Source: Actinomycetes bacterium (GTDB taxonomy: Bacteria; Actinomycetota; Actinomycetes; Propionibacteriales; Propionibacteriaceae). From it: 10,902 nucleotides of DNA. The stretch is taken from the NCBI GenBank assembly GCA_029778515.1, contig JAKOQD010000121.1, forward strand, positions 1-10,902. The letters run 5' to 3'. This document shows positions 1 through 5,673 of the stretch, piece after piece. The first letter of the stretch is position 1, and each line of letters starts with the position of its first letter. Both the position numbers and the translations under genes were made by a program. Under the pieces are notes generated by a model. The model was not told the DNA's origin and searched no databases. It was given only the letters and a program-made list of their open reading frames with translations.

Positions 1-14
1 GGCGAATGCTCGCC
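1..14. other. Short hairpin at the window edge
   Basis: GGCGA (1-5) and TCGCC (10-14) form a 5-bp stem with a 4-nt loop. It could be the tail of a terminator of a gene left of the window, but the context is cut off. Confidence 0.2.
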
Positions 15-49
15 AGCTGAAGATGTGGGTGAGAGAGGGAGGATGACCG

Positions 50-241
50 ATGAGTGCCACTGTTACCGAACCGTTGACCGCTGCCGATCGTTGTGACCGC
101 TGCGGTGCCCAAGCCTACCTTCGCGTAACCCTCAACTCAGGCGGCGAACTGCTCTTCTGCGGCCACCACGGACGGGCCCACTCAGCGAAGCTCAACCAGG
201 TCGCCCTGAAGATCCACGACGAAACGGCGAAGCTGTCCTGA
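50..241 (+). CDS. DUF7455 small zinc-ribbon-like protein
   Basis: A 63-residue protein with an N-terminal LTAADRCDRCGA motif and a later LLFCGHH motif. C15, C18, C37 and H40 (with H39 as alternative) are spaced like a structural zinc site. This pattern matches the actinobacterial DUF7455 family, small proteins of unknown function often encoded near sigA/sigB. Length is close to the usual 60-80 residues, so it looks intact. The start at 50 is supported by a strong Shine-Dalgarno AGGGAGG (36-42) seven bases upstream; an ATG at 43 is in another frame. A perfect hairpin follows 11 bases after the stop, so it is probably transcribed alone or as the last gene of a unit entering from the left. No enzymatic role can be assigned; a zinc-bound fold is inferred from the Cys/His spacing. 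Confidence 0.85.
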   Translation: MSATVTEPLTAADRCDRCGAQAYLRVTLNSGGELLFCGHHGRAHSAKLNQVALKIHDETAKLS

Positions 242-252
242 TTCAGACCACC

Positions 253-283
253 AAGTGGCCCCGGGAGCTTCCCGGGGCCACTT
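253..283 (+). terminator. Strong hairpin, probable terminator of the DUF7455 gene
   Basis: The arms AAGTGGCCCCGGGA (253-266) and TCCCGGGGCCACTT (270-283) are perfectly complementary: a 14-bp GC-rich stem with a 3-nt loop. The following CTGTATT is only mildly T-rich, as is common for actinobacterial terminators. It starts 11 bases after the stop at 241. Its symmetry means it could also stop transcription from the other strand. Confidence 0.85.
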
Positions 284-298
284 CTGTATTCGGGCTGA

Positions 299-304
299 AA
301 TACT
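299..304 (+). promoter_or_regulatory. Candidate -10 box for a leaderless macrodomain mRNA
   Basis: AATACT fits the actinobacterial TAnnnT consensus at the A of position 2 and the T of position 6, and lies 7 bases before the ATG at 312. No Shine-Dalgarno sequence is visible between the preceding terminator and the ATG. Transcription would begin on or next to the start codon. The same layout occurs before three other genes in the window. No good -35 hexamer is seen. Confidence 0.4.
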
Positions 305-311
305 GCCGCAC

Positions 312-830
312 ATGACCATCGACGCCGTTCGGGGCGATCTCACCCGTGAGCCGGCCGACGTGCTGGTGAACGCGGCCAACGCCAGTCTGCTCGGCGGTGG
401 TGGCGTGGACGGCGCGCTGCATGCCGCCGCCGGACCGGAGCTGCTGGCCGCCTGCCGCAAGGTTCGCGCCACCAGTTGGCCGGACGGCCTGCCGGTCGGC
501 GAGGCGATAGCCACCACCGCCGGACTCCTACCCGCACTTTGGGTAGTACACACCGTGGCGCCGAACCGGCACGCCGGGCAGACCGACGAGGCCCTCCTGG
601 CCAGCGCCTATCGCCGCAGCCTGGACGTGGCCTGCGACCTCGGCGCGCGGACGGTCGCCTTCCCAGCTCTCGGTGCCGGAGCGTACGGCTGGGACGCGGC
701 GACTGCCGCCCGGGTAGCCGTCCAGGCCGTGGCCGCGCATCCACGCACGGGTCTGGAGCGCGTGCGTTTCGTGCTCTACAACGAACCTCTACATGCGGCC
801 TTCGTTGCCGAGTTGGCGAGGCTGGCATGA
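312..830 (+). CDS. Macrodomain protein, O-acetyl-ADP-ribose deacetylase / ADP-ribosylhydrolase type
   Basis: A 172-residue single macrodomain of the MacroD/YmdB class. Ligand-binding motifs are in the expected order: GDLT (8-11), VNAAN (19-23), the Gly-rich LLGGGGVDGAL loop (26-36) and FPALGAGAYGWD (117-128), the usual site of the diphosphate loop. Family members remove the acetyl group from O-acetyl-ADP-ribose, the product of sirtuin deacetylation, or hydrolyse mono-ADP-ribose from protein acidic residues. The protein is cytoplasmic with no signal peptide. The frame is open back to a GTG at 255, but that start lies inside the terminator hairpin and its extra 19 residues are unlike the family, so the ATG at 312 is preferred; the domain begins right after it. 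The stop overlaps the next gene's start (ATGA, 827-830), so it is the first gene of an operon with the S9 peptidase. Which ADP-ribose substrate it acts on cannot be told from sequence. Confidence 0.92.
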   Translation: MTIDAVRGDLTREPADVLVNAANASLLGGGGVDGALHAAAGPELLAACRKVRATSWPDGLPVGEAIATTAGLLPALWVVHTVAPNRHAGQTDEALLASAYRRSLDVACDLGARTVAFPALGAGAYGWDAATAARVAVQAVAAHPRTGLERVRFVLYNEPLHAAFVAELARLA

Positions 831-2797
831 CCGCGCTGCCCTACGGCTCGTGGCCGTCGCCGATTCTGGCGGCCGACCTCACTCGCTCCTCGGTACGTCT
901 CTCGCCCGGGCGGATGGACGCCGGCGTCCGCTACTGGACCGAAGGACATCCCGAGCAGGGCGGACGGGTCGGCCTGTGGCGCCAGGGACCGAACGAGCCC
1001 CCGACCGAGCTGACGCCGGAGGCCTATGTACGCACCGGAGTCAACGAGTACGGCGGCGGTGACTGGACCGTCCAGGACGGCGTGGTGGCGTACTGTTCGT
1101 GGCCGGACGGCAGCGTGCAGGTGCGTACGAACGACGGTGCCACCACAGAGCTGGCGCCCGGTGGGCGGTTCCGGTACGCCGCGCTGAGCCTGCACCGAGA
1201 GTTCGGGCTGCTGCTTGCCGTGCGAGAAGACCACGAGGTTGCCGGCAACGAGCCGGAGACCACCATCGTCGCGCTCGACCTCGCCGAAACCAACCCGGAC
1301 GGCGGACGCGTGCTGGTCGCCGGCGCCGACTTCTACGCCCATCCCTGCCTGGACGCGTCCGGACGCCTGGCCTGGTGCGAGTGGGACCACCCGAACCTGC
1401 CCTGGGACTCGACCCGGATCGTGGTCGCACCGCTGGACTCCCCCGCTGACCGGACGCAGGTCGCGGGCGGCCCCGGCATCTCGGCGCTGTACCCGGCGTG
1501 GGCGCCGGATGGAGCGCTGCTCTACCTCAGCGATGCCAGCGGGTACTGGAACTTCGAGCGCTGGGACGGTAGCGCCAGCCGTCCGCTGTTCTCGGCGCCT
1601 TACGACTTCTGCGGCCCGCTGTGGGTGCTCACGCCGGTGCCGTACACCGTGATCGACGCCAGCCGGATCGGCTGCACCTGGTTGGCGGACGGCGTCGCGA
1701 GGCTCGGCGTACTGGCCTTCGCTGACCCCGGTTACGCCGTCGTCCCGGCAAACACCGTCATCCCGGCGAAGGCCGGGATCTCCCAGCGCGATCGGTGGAT
1801 CTCTGCTGAAGACCGGCCCGGCACCCTGACCGAGCTCGGTGTGACTGCCGTGGCAGCCGACGTCACCGGTACCGGCGTCAGCACTCTGGCAGTGCTGGGC
1901 TACGCCGATCGTCCGGCCGAGCTGGTCGAACTGGATTGGATCACCGGCCAAACGACGGTGGTGCGGAAGGCGTCCGAAGTCGACCTGGACCAGGCGATGA
2001 TCTCGGTGGCGCAGCCGTTCAGTTGGGAGTCACCGGACGGCCCCGTCCACGCCTGGTACTACCCACCGACCCATGCCGACGTGACGGCGCCGGCCGGCGA
2101 ACTGCCCCCGATCCAGGTCTGGAGTCATGGCGGTCCGACCGCGTTCAGCGACCCCGGTTTCGCGCTCGCCGTCCAGTACTGGACGACTCGCGGCATCGGC
2201 ATTCTCGACGTGAACTACTCCGGCTCCACCGGTTACGGCCGGGCCTACCGCGATCGGCTGCGGGGCACATGGGGAGTCGCGGACGTGCGCGACTGCATCA
2301 ACGGCGCGGTCGCGCTGGCTGCGGCCGGTCTGGCCGATGGCAAGCGGCTGAGTATCCGCGGCGGGTCGGCGGGCGGGTTCACGACCCTGGCCGCGCTCAC
2401 CACGAGCAAGGTCTTCGCTTCGGGCATCAGCCTGTACGGCATCGGCGACCTCGAAACCCTCGCCACAGATACCCACAAGTTCGAGAAGCACTACCTGGAC
2501 GGCCTGGTCGCGCCCTATCCGGCGGGTCGGCAGACCTACCTCGATCGCTCCCCCATCCGCCATCTCGACCAGCTGAGCTGCCCGATGCTGCTGCTCCAGG
2601 GCAGCGAGGACAAAGTGGTGCCGCCGAGCCAGGCCGAAGCGATGGCCCAAGCGGTCCTGGCCAAAGGCCTGACCGCCGACCTGGTGGTCTTCGAAGGCGA
2701 GGGCCACGGCTTCCGCCGAGCCGAGAACATCATCAAGGTGGCCGAACTAGCGCTGGCCTTCCTCGGCCGAGTTCACGGCTTCAGGCCAGCCACCTGA
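827..2797 (+). CDS. S9 family prolyl oligopeptidase-like peptidase (acylaminoacyl / dipeptidyl peptidase type)
   Basis: A 656-residue serine peptidase with an N-terminal beta-propeller (about 1-400) and a C-terminal alpha/beta-hydrolase domain (about 410-656). The triad is visible: Ser514 in RGGSAGGF, Asp595 in QGSEDKVVPP and His627 in EGHGF. HGGPTAF, just before the catalytic core, is the usual oxyanion-side motif. The gene resembles S9C enzymes that cut short or acylated peptides; substrate is unknown. There is no signal peptide or membrane segment, so it is cytoplasmic. The ATG at 827 overlaps the macrodomain stop as ATGA and has GGCGAGG (815-821) five bases upstream; the open frame continues to 476, but that part only shadows the macrodomain gene. 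Residues of about 304-330 look like an insertion in a propeller loop and include a repeat-encoded VIPAKAGIS peptide (see the repeat entry). The catalytic core is intact, so the enzyme is probably active. Confidence 0.9.
   Translation: MTALPYGSWPSPILAADLTRSSVRLSPGRMDAGVRYWTEGHPEQGGRVGLWRQGPNEPPTELTPEAYVRTGVNEYGGGDWTVQDGVVAYCSWPDGSVQVRTNDGATTELAPGGRFRYAALSLHREFGLLLAVREDHEVAGNEPETTIVALDLAETNPDGGRVLVAGADFYAHPCLDASGRLAWCEWDHPNLPWDSTRIVVAPLDSPADRTQVAGGPGISALYPAWAPDGALLYLSDASGYWNFERWDGSASRPLFSAPYDFCGPLWVLTPVPYTVIDASRIGCTWLADGVARLGVLAFADPGYAVVPANTVIPAKAGISQRDRWISAEDRPGTLTELGVTAVAADVTGTGVSTLAVLGYADRPAELVELDWITGQTTVVRKASEVDLDQAMISVAQPFSWESPDGPVHAWYYPPTHADVTAPAGELPPIQVWSHGGPTAFSDPGFALAVQYWTTRGIGILDVNYSGSTGYGRAYRDRLRGTWGVADVRDCINGAVALAAAGLADGKRLSIRGGSAGGFTTLAALTTSKVFASGISLYGIGDLETLATDTHKFEKHYLDGLVAPYPAGRQTYLDRSPIRHLDQLSCPMLLLQGSEDKVVPPSQAEAMAQAVLAKGLTADLVVFEGEGHGFRRAENIIKVAELALAFLGRVHGFRPAT
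1737..1779 (+). repeat. Palindromic repeat inserted in frame in the S9 peptidase gene, with a degenerate tandem copy
   Basis: ATCCCGGC (1760-1767), loop GAAG and GCCGGGAT (1772-1779) form a perfect 8-bp stem. The 18-bp unit beginning CCGTCATCCCGGC (1755-1772) is preceded by a related copy, CCGTCGTCCCGGC (1737-1754), identical at 14 of 18 positions. The translated peptide VIPAKAGI is the typical product of a widespread family of dispersed bacterial repeats with a CATTCCCGC...GCGGGAAT core; this link comes from memory of that family. The 18-bp spacing is six codons, so the reading frame is kept. It lies in a propeller loop, away from the catalytic domain. Confidence 0.65.
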
Positions 2798-2815
2798 GGA
2801 TCTCTGAGCCCTCAG
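2794..2815 (+). terminator. Weak hairpin at the end of the S9 peptidase gene
   Basis: CTGAGG (2794-2799, containing the stop codon) pairs with CCTCAG (2810-2815) across a 10-nt loop. A second CTGAG (2804-2808) competes for the same partner. No T-tract follows. It may be a weak terminator of the macrodomain-peptidase operon. Confidence 0.3.
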
Positions 2816-2952
2816 CAAGGACCGTCCGGGAGTCTGTGGAGCTCCGCGCCGGCCAGCTGCCGATCGAAGTTCAGCAGTTCAAGGCTGAGCAGCTGCGAAC
2901 GGTCAGCGAGAACCAGTCGGTTCCCGAGATCTCCAGGTCCATCGCACGATAG
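2798..2952 (+). other. Intergenic stretch with a 38-codon open frame and small inverted repeats
   Basis: A GTG at 2836 opens 38 codons ending in TAG at 2950-2952. The peptide is Glu/Gln-rich (LPIEVQQFKAEQLRTVSENQ) and matches nothing I recognise. GGGAG lies only 3 bases before the GTG, too close for a good ribosome site. The region also holds GAACC (2910-2914) facing GGTTC (2919-2923) and the palindrome GAGATCTC (2926-2933), just upstream of the next promoter. It could be a tiny gene, a decayed remnant or operator sequence; I do not call a gene. Confidence 0.2.
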
Positions 2953-2958
2953 TAGGGT
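2953..2958 (+). promoter_or_regulatory. Candidate -10 box for a leaderless HAD hydrolase mRNA
   Basis: TAGGGT matches the TAnnnT consensus and is followed by exactly 7 bases and then GTG at 2966. There is no Shine-Dalgarno sequence. This spacing puts the transcription start at or next to the GTG and argues against the earlier in-frame GTG at 2957, which overlaps the box. Confidence 0.5.
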
Positions 2959-2965
2959 GACCGCC

Positions 2966-3607
2966 GTGGTTACGCATGTGGTTTGGGACTGGAACGGGAC
3001 TCTGCTCGACGACCTGCACTGCTGCATCGACGTGACCAACACGCTGCTCACCGAGTACGGGCTGCCGGTGTTGGACGACGTCGCCGCTTATCAGCGGGTC
3101 TTCCGGTTCCCGGTGGCCGACTACTACGCCGATCTGGGCTTCGACACCAGGCCGGGCGGGAATTTCGACACTGCGTCCGTCCGCTACCTGGAGCTGTACC
3201 ACGCCGCCGCCGCCGGCTGTGAACTCCACAACGGTGCGAGGGAGACCCTGCGGACGCTGCACGCGGCCGGCGTCCGTCAGGTGGTGATCTCGGCCTCGGA
3301 GCAGCAGAACCTGCTCAAGCAGCTGTCCCCCTTCGAGCTGAACGGCTGGCTTGACGGAGCCCACGGCATCGCCGACATCTACGCCGCATCCAAGCTCAGC
3401 ATCGCCCAGCGCTGGCTCGCGACGACCGGAGCTGACCCCGCCAAAGTGGTCTTCGTCGGTGACTCCGAACACGACTACGAGATCGCGATGGCGCTCGGCG
3501 CCTGCTGCGTCCTGTTCAGCGGCGGCCACCACTCCAGGGACCATCTACAGACCCTGGACGCACCCGTGGTCGATGACCTGACCCAGGTCGCAGCGCACGT
3601 CCGCTAG
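2966..3607 (+). CDS. HAD superfamily hydrolase (phosphoglycolate phosphatase-like, DxN variant)
   Basis: A 213-residue Rossmannoid HAD protein. Motif I is VVWDWNGTLLDD with nucleophile Asp8; motif II is the Ser in VVISAS; the motif III lysine is probably in YAASKLSIAQ; motif IV is VGDSEHD with Asp166 and Asp170. An inserted helical cap between motifs I and II indicates a C1-cap phosphatase like phosphoglycolate phosphatase/CbbY proteins. The usual second Asp of DxD, the general acid/base, is Asn10 here; a WDWNGTL spelling recurs in some actinobacterial HAD proteins, so it may mark a subfamily rather than damage. Substrate is unknown, probably a small phosphorylated metabolite in the cytoplasm. 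The GTG at 2966 is chosen from the -10 spacing; a GTG at 2957 would add three residues. It stands alone between two hairpins. Confidence 0.82.
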   Translation: MVTHVVWDWNGTLLDDLHCCIDVTNTLLTEYGLPVLDDVAAYQRVFRFPVADYYADLGFDTRPGGNFDTASVRYLELYHAAAAGCELHNGARETLRTLHAAGVRQVVISASEQQNLLKQLSPFELNGWLDGAHGIADIYAASKLSIAQRWLATTGADPAKVVFVGDSEHDYEIAMALGACCVLFSGGHHSRDHLQTLDAPVVDDLTQVAAHVR

Positions 3608-3613
3608 TTCTCT

Positions 3614-3638
3614 GGCGGTCGAGCATGTCGAAACCGCC
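3614..3638 (+). terminator. Probable terminator of the HAD hydrolase gene
   Basis: GGCGGT (3614-3619) pairs with ACCGCC (3633-3638), and CGA (3620-3622) with TCG (3628-3630), giving a 9-bp stem with a 2-nt AA bulge and a GCATG loop. It begins 7 bases after the stop codon. No T-tract follows. Confidence 0.55.
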
Positions 3639-3725
3639 CAAACCGGCTGCCTCCAGACAAAGGACGTGCTCACCTCACAGGATTCCAACTGCGTCTTGAT
3701 GACCAGAGCAGGGCCCCAGCCTCGC

Positions 3726-3731
3726 TATTGT
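3726..3731 (+). promoter_or_regulatory. Candidate -10 box for the ribbon-helix-helix gene
   Basis: TATTGT fits TAnnnT in an otherwise GC-rich stretch. A start about 7 bases downstream would give a leader of roughly 24 nt before the ATG at 3762. No convincing -35 hexamer is found at normal spacing. Confidence 0.3.
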
Positions 3732-3761
3732 GAGTTGAGCTCGTCGGGCCGGCACTCGCCC

Positions 3762-3890
3762 ATGCTGAACCTGCGGGTGTCGGAGGACACCAAAGCGCAA
3801 CTGGAGCACCTGGCCGAAGCCAGCGGCCGCCGGCAGTCCGATCTCGTCCGGGACGCACTGGCCGAGTACCTCGAACGGCACGCTTCCTGA
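3762..3890 (+). CDS. Small ribbon-helix-helix (CopG/Arc-type) protein
   Basis: A 42-residue protein: a short beta strand (MLNLRVS, 1-7) followed by two helices (DTKAQLEHLAEASG and RQSDLVRDALAEYLERHA). This is the minimal MetJ/Arc/CopG ribbon-helix-helix fold, which dimerises so that the paired strands lie in the DNA major groove. Proteins of this kind are antitoxins or small autoregulatory repressors. The frame is open upstream to 3666, but those residues lack the fold and the strand begins directly at this Met, as in the family. No clear Shine-Dalgarno sequence is seen. No toxin gene lies beside it: upstream is a HAD hydrolase ended by a hairpin, downstream is noncoding DNA and sigA on the other strand. 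It therefore looks like an orphan, and its target cannot be inferred. Confidence 0.75.
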   Translation: MLNLRVSEDTKAQLEHLAEASGRRQSDLVRDALAEYLERHAS

Positions 3891-3971
3891 CCTCACCGGG
3901 ACTCACCCCGGCTGAACAGCTCCCATCCGCGCAGGAGGAGCCGAGCCGAGAAGAAGGGCGCGCATCCAGCC

Positions 3972-3995
3972 GGTGGCGGGAGCATCACCGCCACC
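3972..3995. terminator. Hairpin between convergent genes, possible bidirectional terminator
   Basis: GGTGGCGG (3972-3979) and CCGCCACC (3988-3995) form a perfect 8-bp GC-rich stem with an 8-nt loop. It lies 82 bases after the ribbon-helix-helix stop and about 150 bases after the sigA stop on the other strand. A weaker 5-bp hairpin (CCGGG 3896-3900 with CCCGG 3907-3911) sits directly after the ribbon-helix-helix gene. Confidence 0.5.
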
Positions 3996-4148
3996 TCGAC
4001 GATTGCCAAAGAAACCGCTGATCAATGCGGCCCAACGCTGGCTGAGCTTGACTAAGCCCGTAGCCAAAAGCGAATGGCCGACCCAATGCCCGGCTCAGGG
4101 ATCGTTGATCAGCGCTTGCCTAAGGCATCAGGTACCGCGCCGAGATGA
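3996..4148. other. Noncoding stretch after sigA with repeated TGATCA sites
   Basis: No credible gene; a 62-codon open frame here resembles no known protein. CGCTGATCAA (4016-4025) and TTGATCAGCG (4105-4114) are perfect inverted copies 79 bases apart. A third TGATCA (4146-4151) overlaps the sigA stop codon. The stretch is probably the 3' untranslated region of sigA. Confidence 0.35.
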
Positions 4149-5492
4149 TCAGTCCAGGTAGTCGCGCAGCACCTGCGAGCGGGACGGGTGCCGCAGCTTG
4201 CTCATGGTCTTCGACTCGATCTGCCGGATCCGCTCGCGGGTGACCCCGTAGACCTTGCCGATCTCGTCGAGCGTCTTCGGCTGGCCGTCGGTCAAGCCGA
4301 AGCGCATCGAGACCACGCCGGCTTCGCGCTCGCTGAGCGTGTCCAGCACGTCGTGCAGCTGTTCCTGCAGCAGGGTGAAGTTGACCGCCTCGGCCGGTAC
4401 GACCGCTTCAGAGTCCTCGATCAAGTCGCCGAACTCGGAGTCACCGTCCTCACCCAGCGGGGTGTGCAGCGAAATCGGCTCGCGGCCGTACTTCTGCACC
4501 TCGACGACCTTCTCCGGGGTCATGTCGAGCTCCTTGGCGAGCTCCTCCGGGGTTGGTTCCCGGCCGAGATCCTGCAGCATCTGCCGCTGGACGCGCGCGA
4601 GTTTGTTGATCACCTCGACCATGTGCACCGGGATGCGGATCGTGCGGGCCTGGTCGGCCATGGCCCGGGTGATCGCCTGCTTGATCCACCAGGTGGCGTA
4701 CGTGGAGAACTTGTAGCCCTTGGTGTAGTCGAACTTCTCGACCGCGCGGATCAGGCCCAGGTTGCCCTCCTGGATCAGGTCGAGGAAGAGCATGCCGCGG
4801 CCGGTGTAGCGCTTGGCCAGCGACACCACCAGGCGCAGGTTCGCCTCCAGCAGGTGGTTCTTAGCACGGCGGCCGTCCTCGGAGATCCAGCTGAGGTCCT
4901 CGGACGGGCCCGCGCCCGTACCGCCCTCATGCAGCGTCTCCTCGGCGAACAGACCGGCCTCGATGCGCTTCGCGAGCTGCACCTCCTGCTCGGCGTTCAG
5001 CAGCGCGACCTTGCCGATTTGCTTCAGGTAGTCCTTGACCGGGTCGGCGGTGGCACCCGCCACCAGCACTTGCTGTTCCGGCTCGTCCGCGTCGTCGGCG
5101 TCAGAAAGGCTGAAGCCACCGTCCTCGGCCAGCTCCTGCTCGGTCTTGGCCGCTTCGGCCGGCTCGAACGCGGACTCGTCCACGTCATCGAGGGTGCGCT
5201 TCTTACCGCCGACGGTGAGCACCACGTCGTTCCCCTCCCGCTCGAACTTCACGTTCTCGATGTTGGCGGGAGCCAGCACGTCCTCTACGGTGACCGCGTC
5301 GAGTTCAACCTCGGCGTCGTCGATGGTGTCATCGGTGGGCTCCAGGTCCTCGTCCGGACCGTCCACCGCAGTCGGCTCAAGGTTCGGCAGCGCGGTTACC
5401 GGGGCCGGGGCTTTCCGCGTCCGGCGCTTGGGAGCGGTGGTGGCCGCCTCTTCGTTGGCGGGGACAGCGGCTGCGCTGGAGCGTGGAGACAA
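4149..5492 (-). CDS. sigA: Primary RNA polymerase sigma factor SigA/HrdB (sigma-70 group 1)
   Basis: A 447-residue principal sigma factor that directs core RNA polymerase to housekeeping promoters. Residues 1-148 are Ala/Pro-rich, then strongly acidic, the variable region 1.1. Region 1.2 begins at [16 protein letters not shown] (150-165). Region 2 (about 214-286) holds [17 protein letters not shown] and the -10-reading [17 protein letters not shown]. Region 3 spans about 290-370. Region 4 contains [20 protein letters not shown] (407-426), the -35-reading helix-turn-helix, and the protein ends in LRDYLD, typical of primary sigma factors. The start is TTG at 5492, with GAGAGG (minus strand, 5506-5501) eight bases upstream; no better ATG or GTG start is seen. 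Within the N-terminal part, residues 78-108 (for example [18 protein letters not shown]) look like a short beta-rich segment. It is transcribed alone, divergent from oligopeptidase B. Confidence 0.97.
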   Translation of the reverse strand: MSPRSSAAAVPANEEAATTAPKRRTRKAPAPVTALPNLEPTAVDGPDEDLEPTDDTIDDAEVELDAVTVEDVLAPANIENVKFEREGNDVVLTVGGKKRTLDDVDESAFEPAEAAKTEQELAEDGGFSLSDADDADEPEQQVLVAGATADPVKDYLKQIGKVALLNAEQEVQLAKRIEAGLFAEETLHEGGTGAGPSEDLSWISEDGRRAKNHLLEANLRLVVSLAKRYTGRGMLFLDLIQEGNLGLIRAVEKFDYTKGYKFSTYATWWIKQAITRAMADQARTIRIPVHMVEVINKLARVQRQMLQDLGREPTPEELAKELDMTPEKVVEVQKYGREPISLHTPLGEDGDSEFGDLIEDSEAVVPAEAVNFTLLQEQLHDVLDTLSEREAGVVSMRFGLTDGQPKTLDEIGKVYGVTRERIRQIESKTMSKLRHPSRSQVLRDYLD

Positions 5493-5560
5493 AGGCTTAA
5501 CCTCTCAACGGGCGATTCAGGGCGCACAGCAACCGGGAGTTGTCAATGCTTCGCCGTTCC

Positions 5561-5589
5561 ATTCTGCCACGCCGGACGCCAACACCCAA
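5561..5589 (-). promoter_or_regulatory. Candidate sigA promoter
   Basis: On the minus strand TTGGGT (5589-5584) and CAGAAT (5566-5561) are 17 bases apart, a normal -35/-10 spacing, giving a leader of roughly 60 nt. A perfect TTGACA (5546-5541) lies downstream but has no -10 box at 16-19 bases, so it is less likely. In the leader the minus-strand run AACGGCGA (5558-5551) can pair, with one bulged C, with TCGCCCGTT (5515-5507), which abuts the ribosome site. Confidence 0.35.
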
Positions 5590-5660
5590 GCCGGCGCCAG
5601 GTGCGCGGCGTGAGGACTTCGGCGAACGAGGGGCAACCTGCCTACAACCACCGACGACCC

Positions 5661-5666
5661 TAGGCT
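5661..5666 (+). promoter_or_regulatory. Candidate -10 box for a leaderless oligopeptidase B mRNA
   Basis: TAGGCT fits TAnnnT and is followed by 7 bases (GTTCCCC) and ATG at 5674. No Shine-Dalgarno sequence precedes the ATG. This is the clearest of four such layouts in the window. It is divergent from the sigA promoter about 70 bases away. Confidence 0.5.
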
Positions 5667-5673
5667 GTTCCCC

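Noticed and set aside
476..826. 117-residue N-terminal extension of the S9 peptidase
   Set aside because: It overlaps the macrodomain gene in another frame, is Arg/Pro-rich, and the ATG at 827 has a Shine-Dalgarno site and family-like N-terminus.
776..1951. Open frame of 391 codons on the minus strand inside the S9 peptidase
   Set aside because: Antisense shadow. The GDPGLRRDDG stretch in it only reflects the palindromic repeat read on the other strand.
1936..2952. Open frame of 338 codons on the plus strand overlapping the peptidase C-terminus
   Set aside because: Out-of-frame shadow of the catalytic domain; only its tail beyond 2797 was kept as an observation.
3973..4161. 62-codon open frame in the gap after the ribbon-helix-helix gene
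   Set aside because: It starts inside a hairpin, has no ribosome site or recognisable motif, and runs into sigA on the other strand; it was considered as a toxin partner and not supported.
5541..5546. Perfect TTGACA (minus strand) as the sigA -35 box
   Set aside because: No -10-like hexamer lies 16-19 bases downstream; the nearest candidate, CTGAAT, is 20 bases away.
4188..5663. Open frame of 491 codons on the plus strand opposite sigA
   Set aside because: It is fully antisense to an unmistakable sigma factor, its sequence is Leu/Val/Arg/Asp-rich as expected from reading such a gene backwards, and no family is recognisable.
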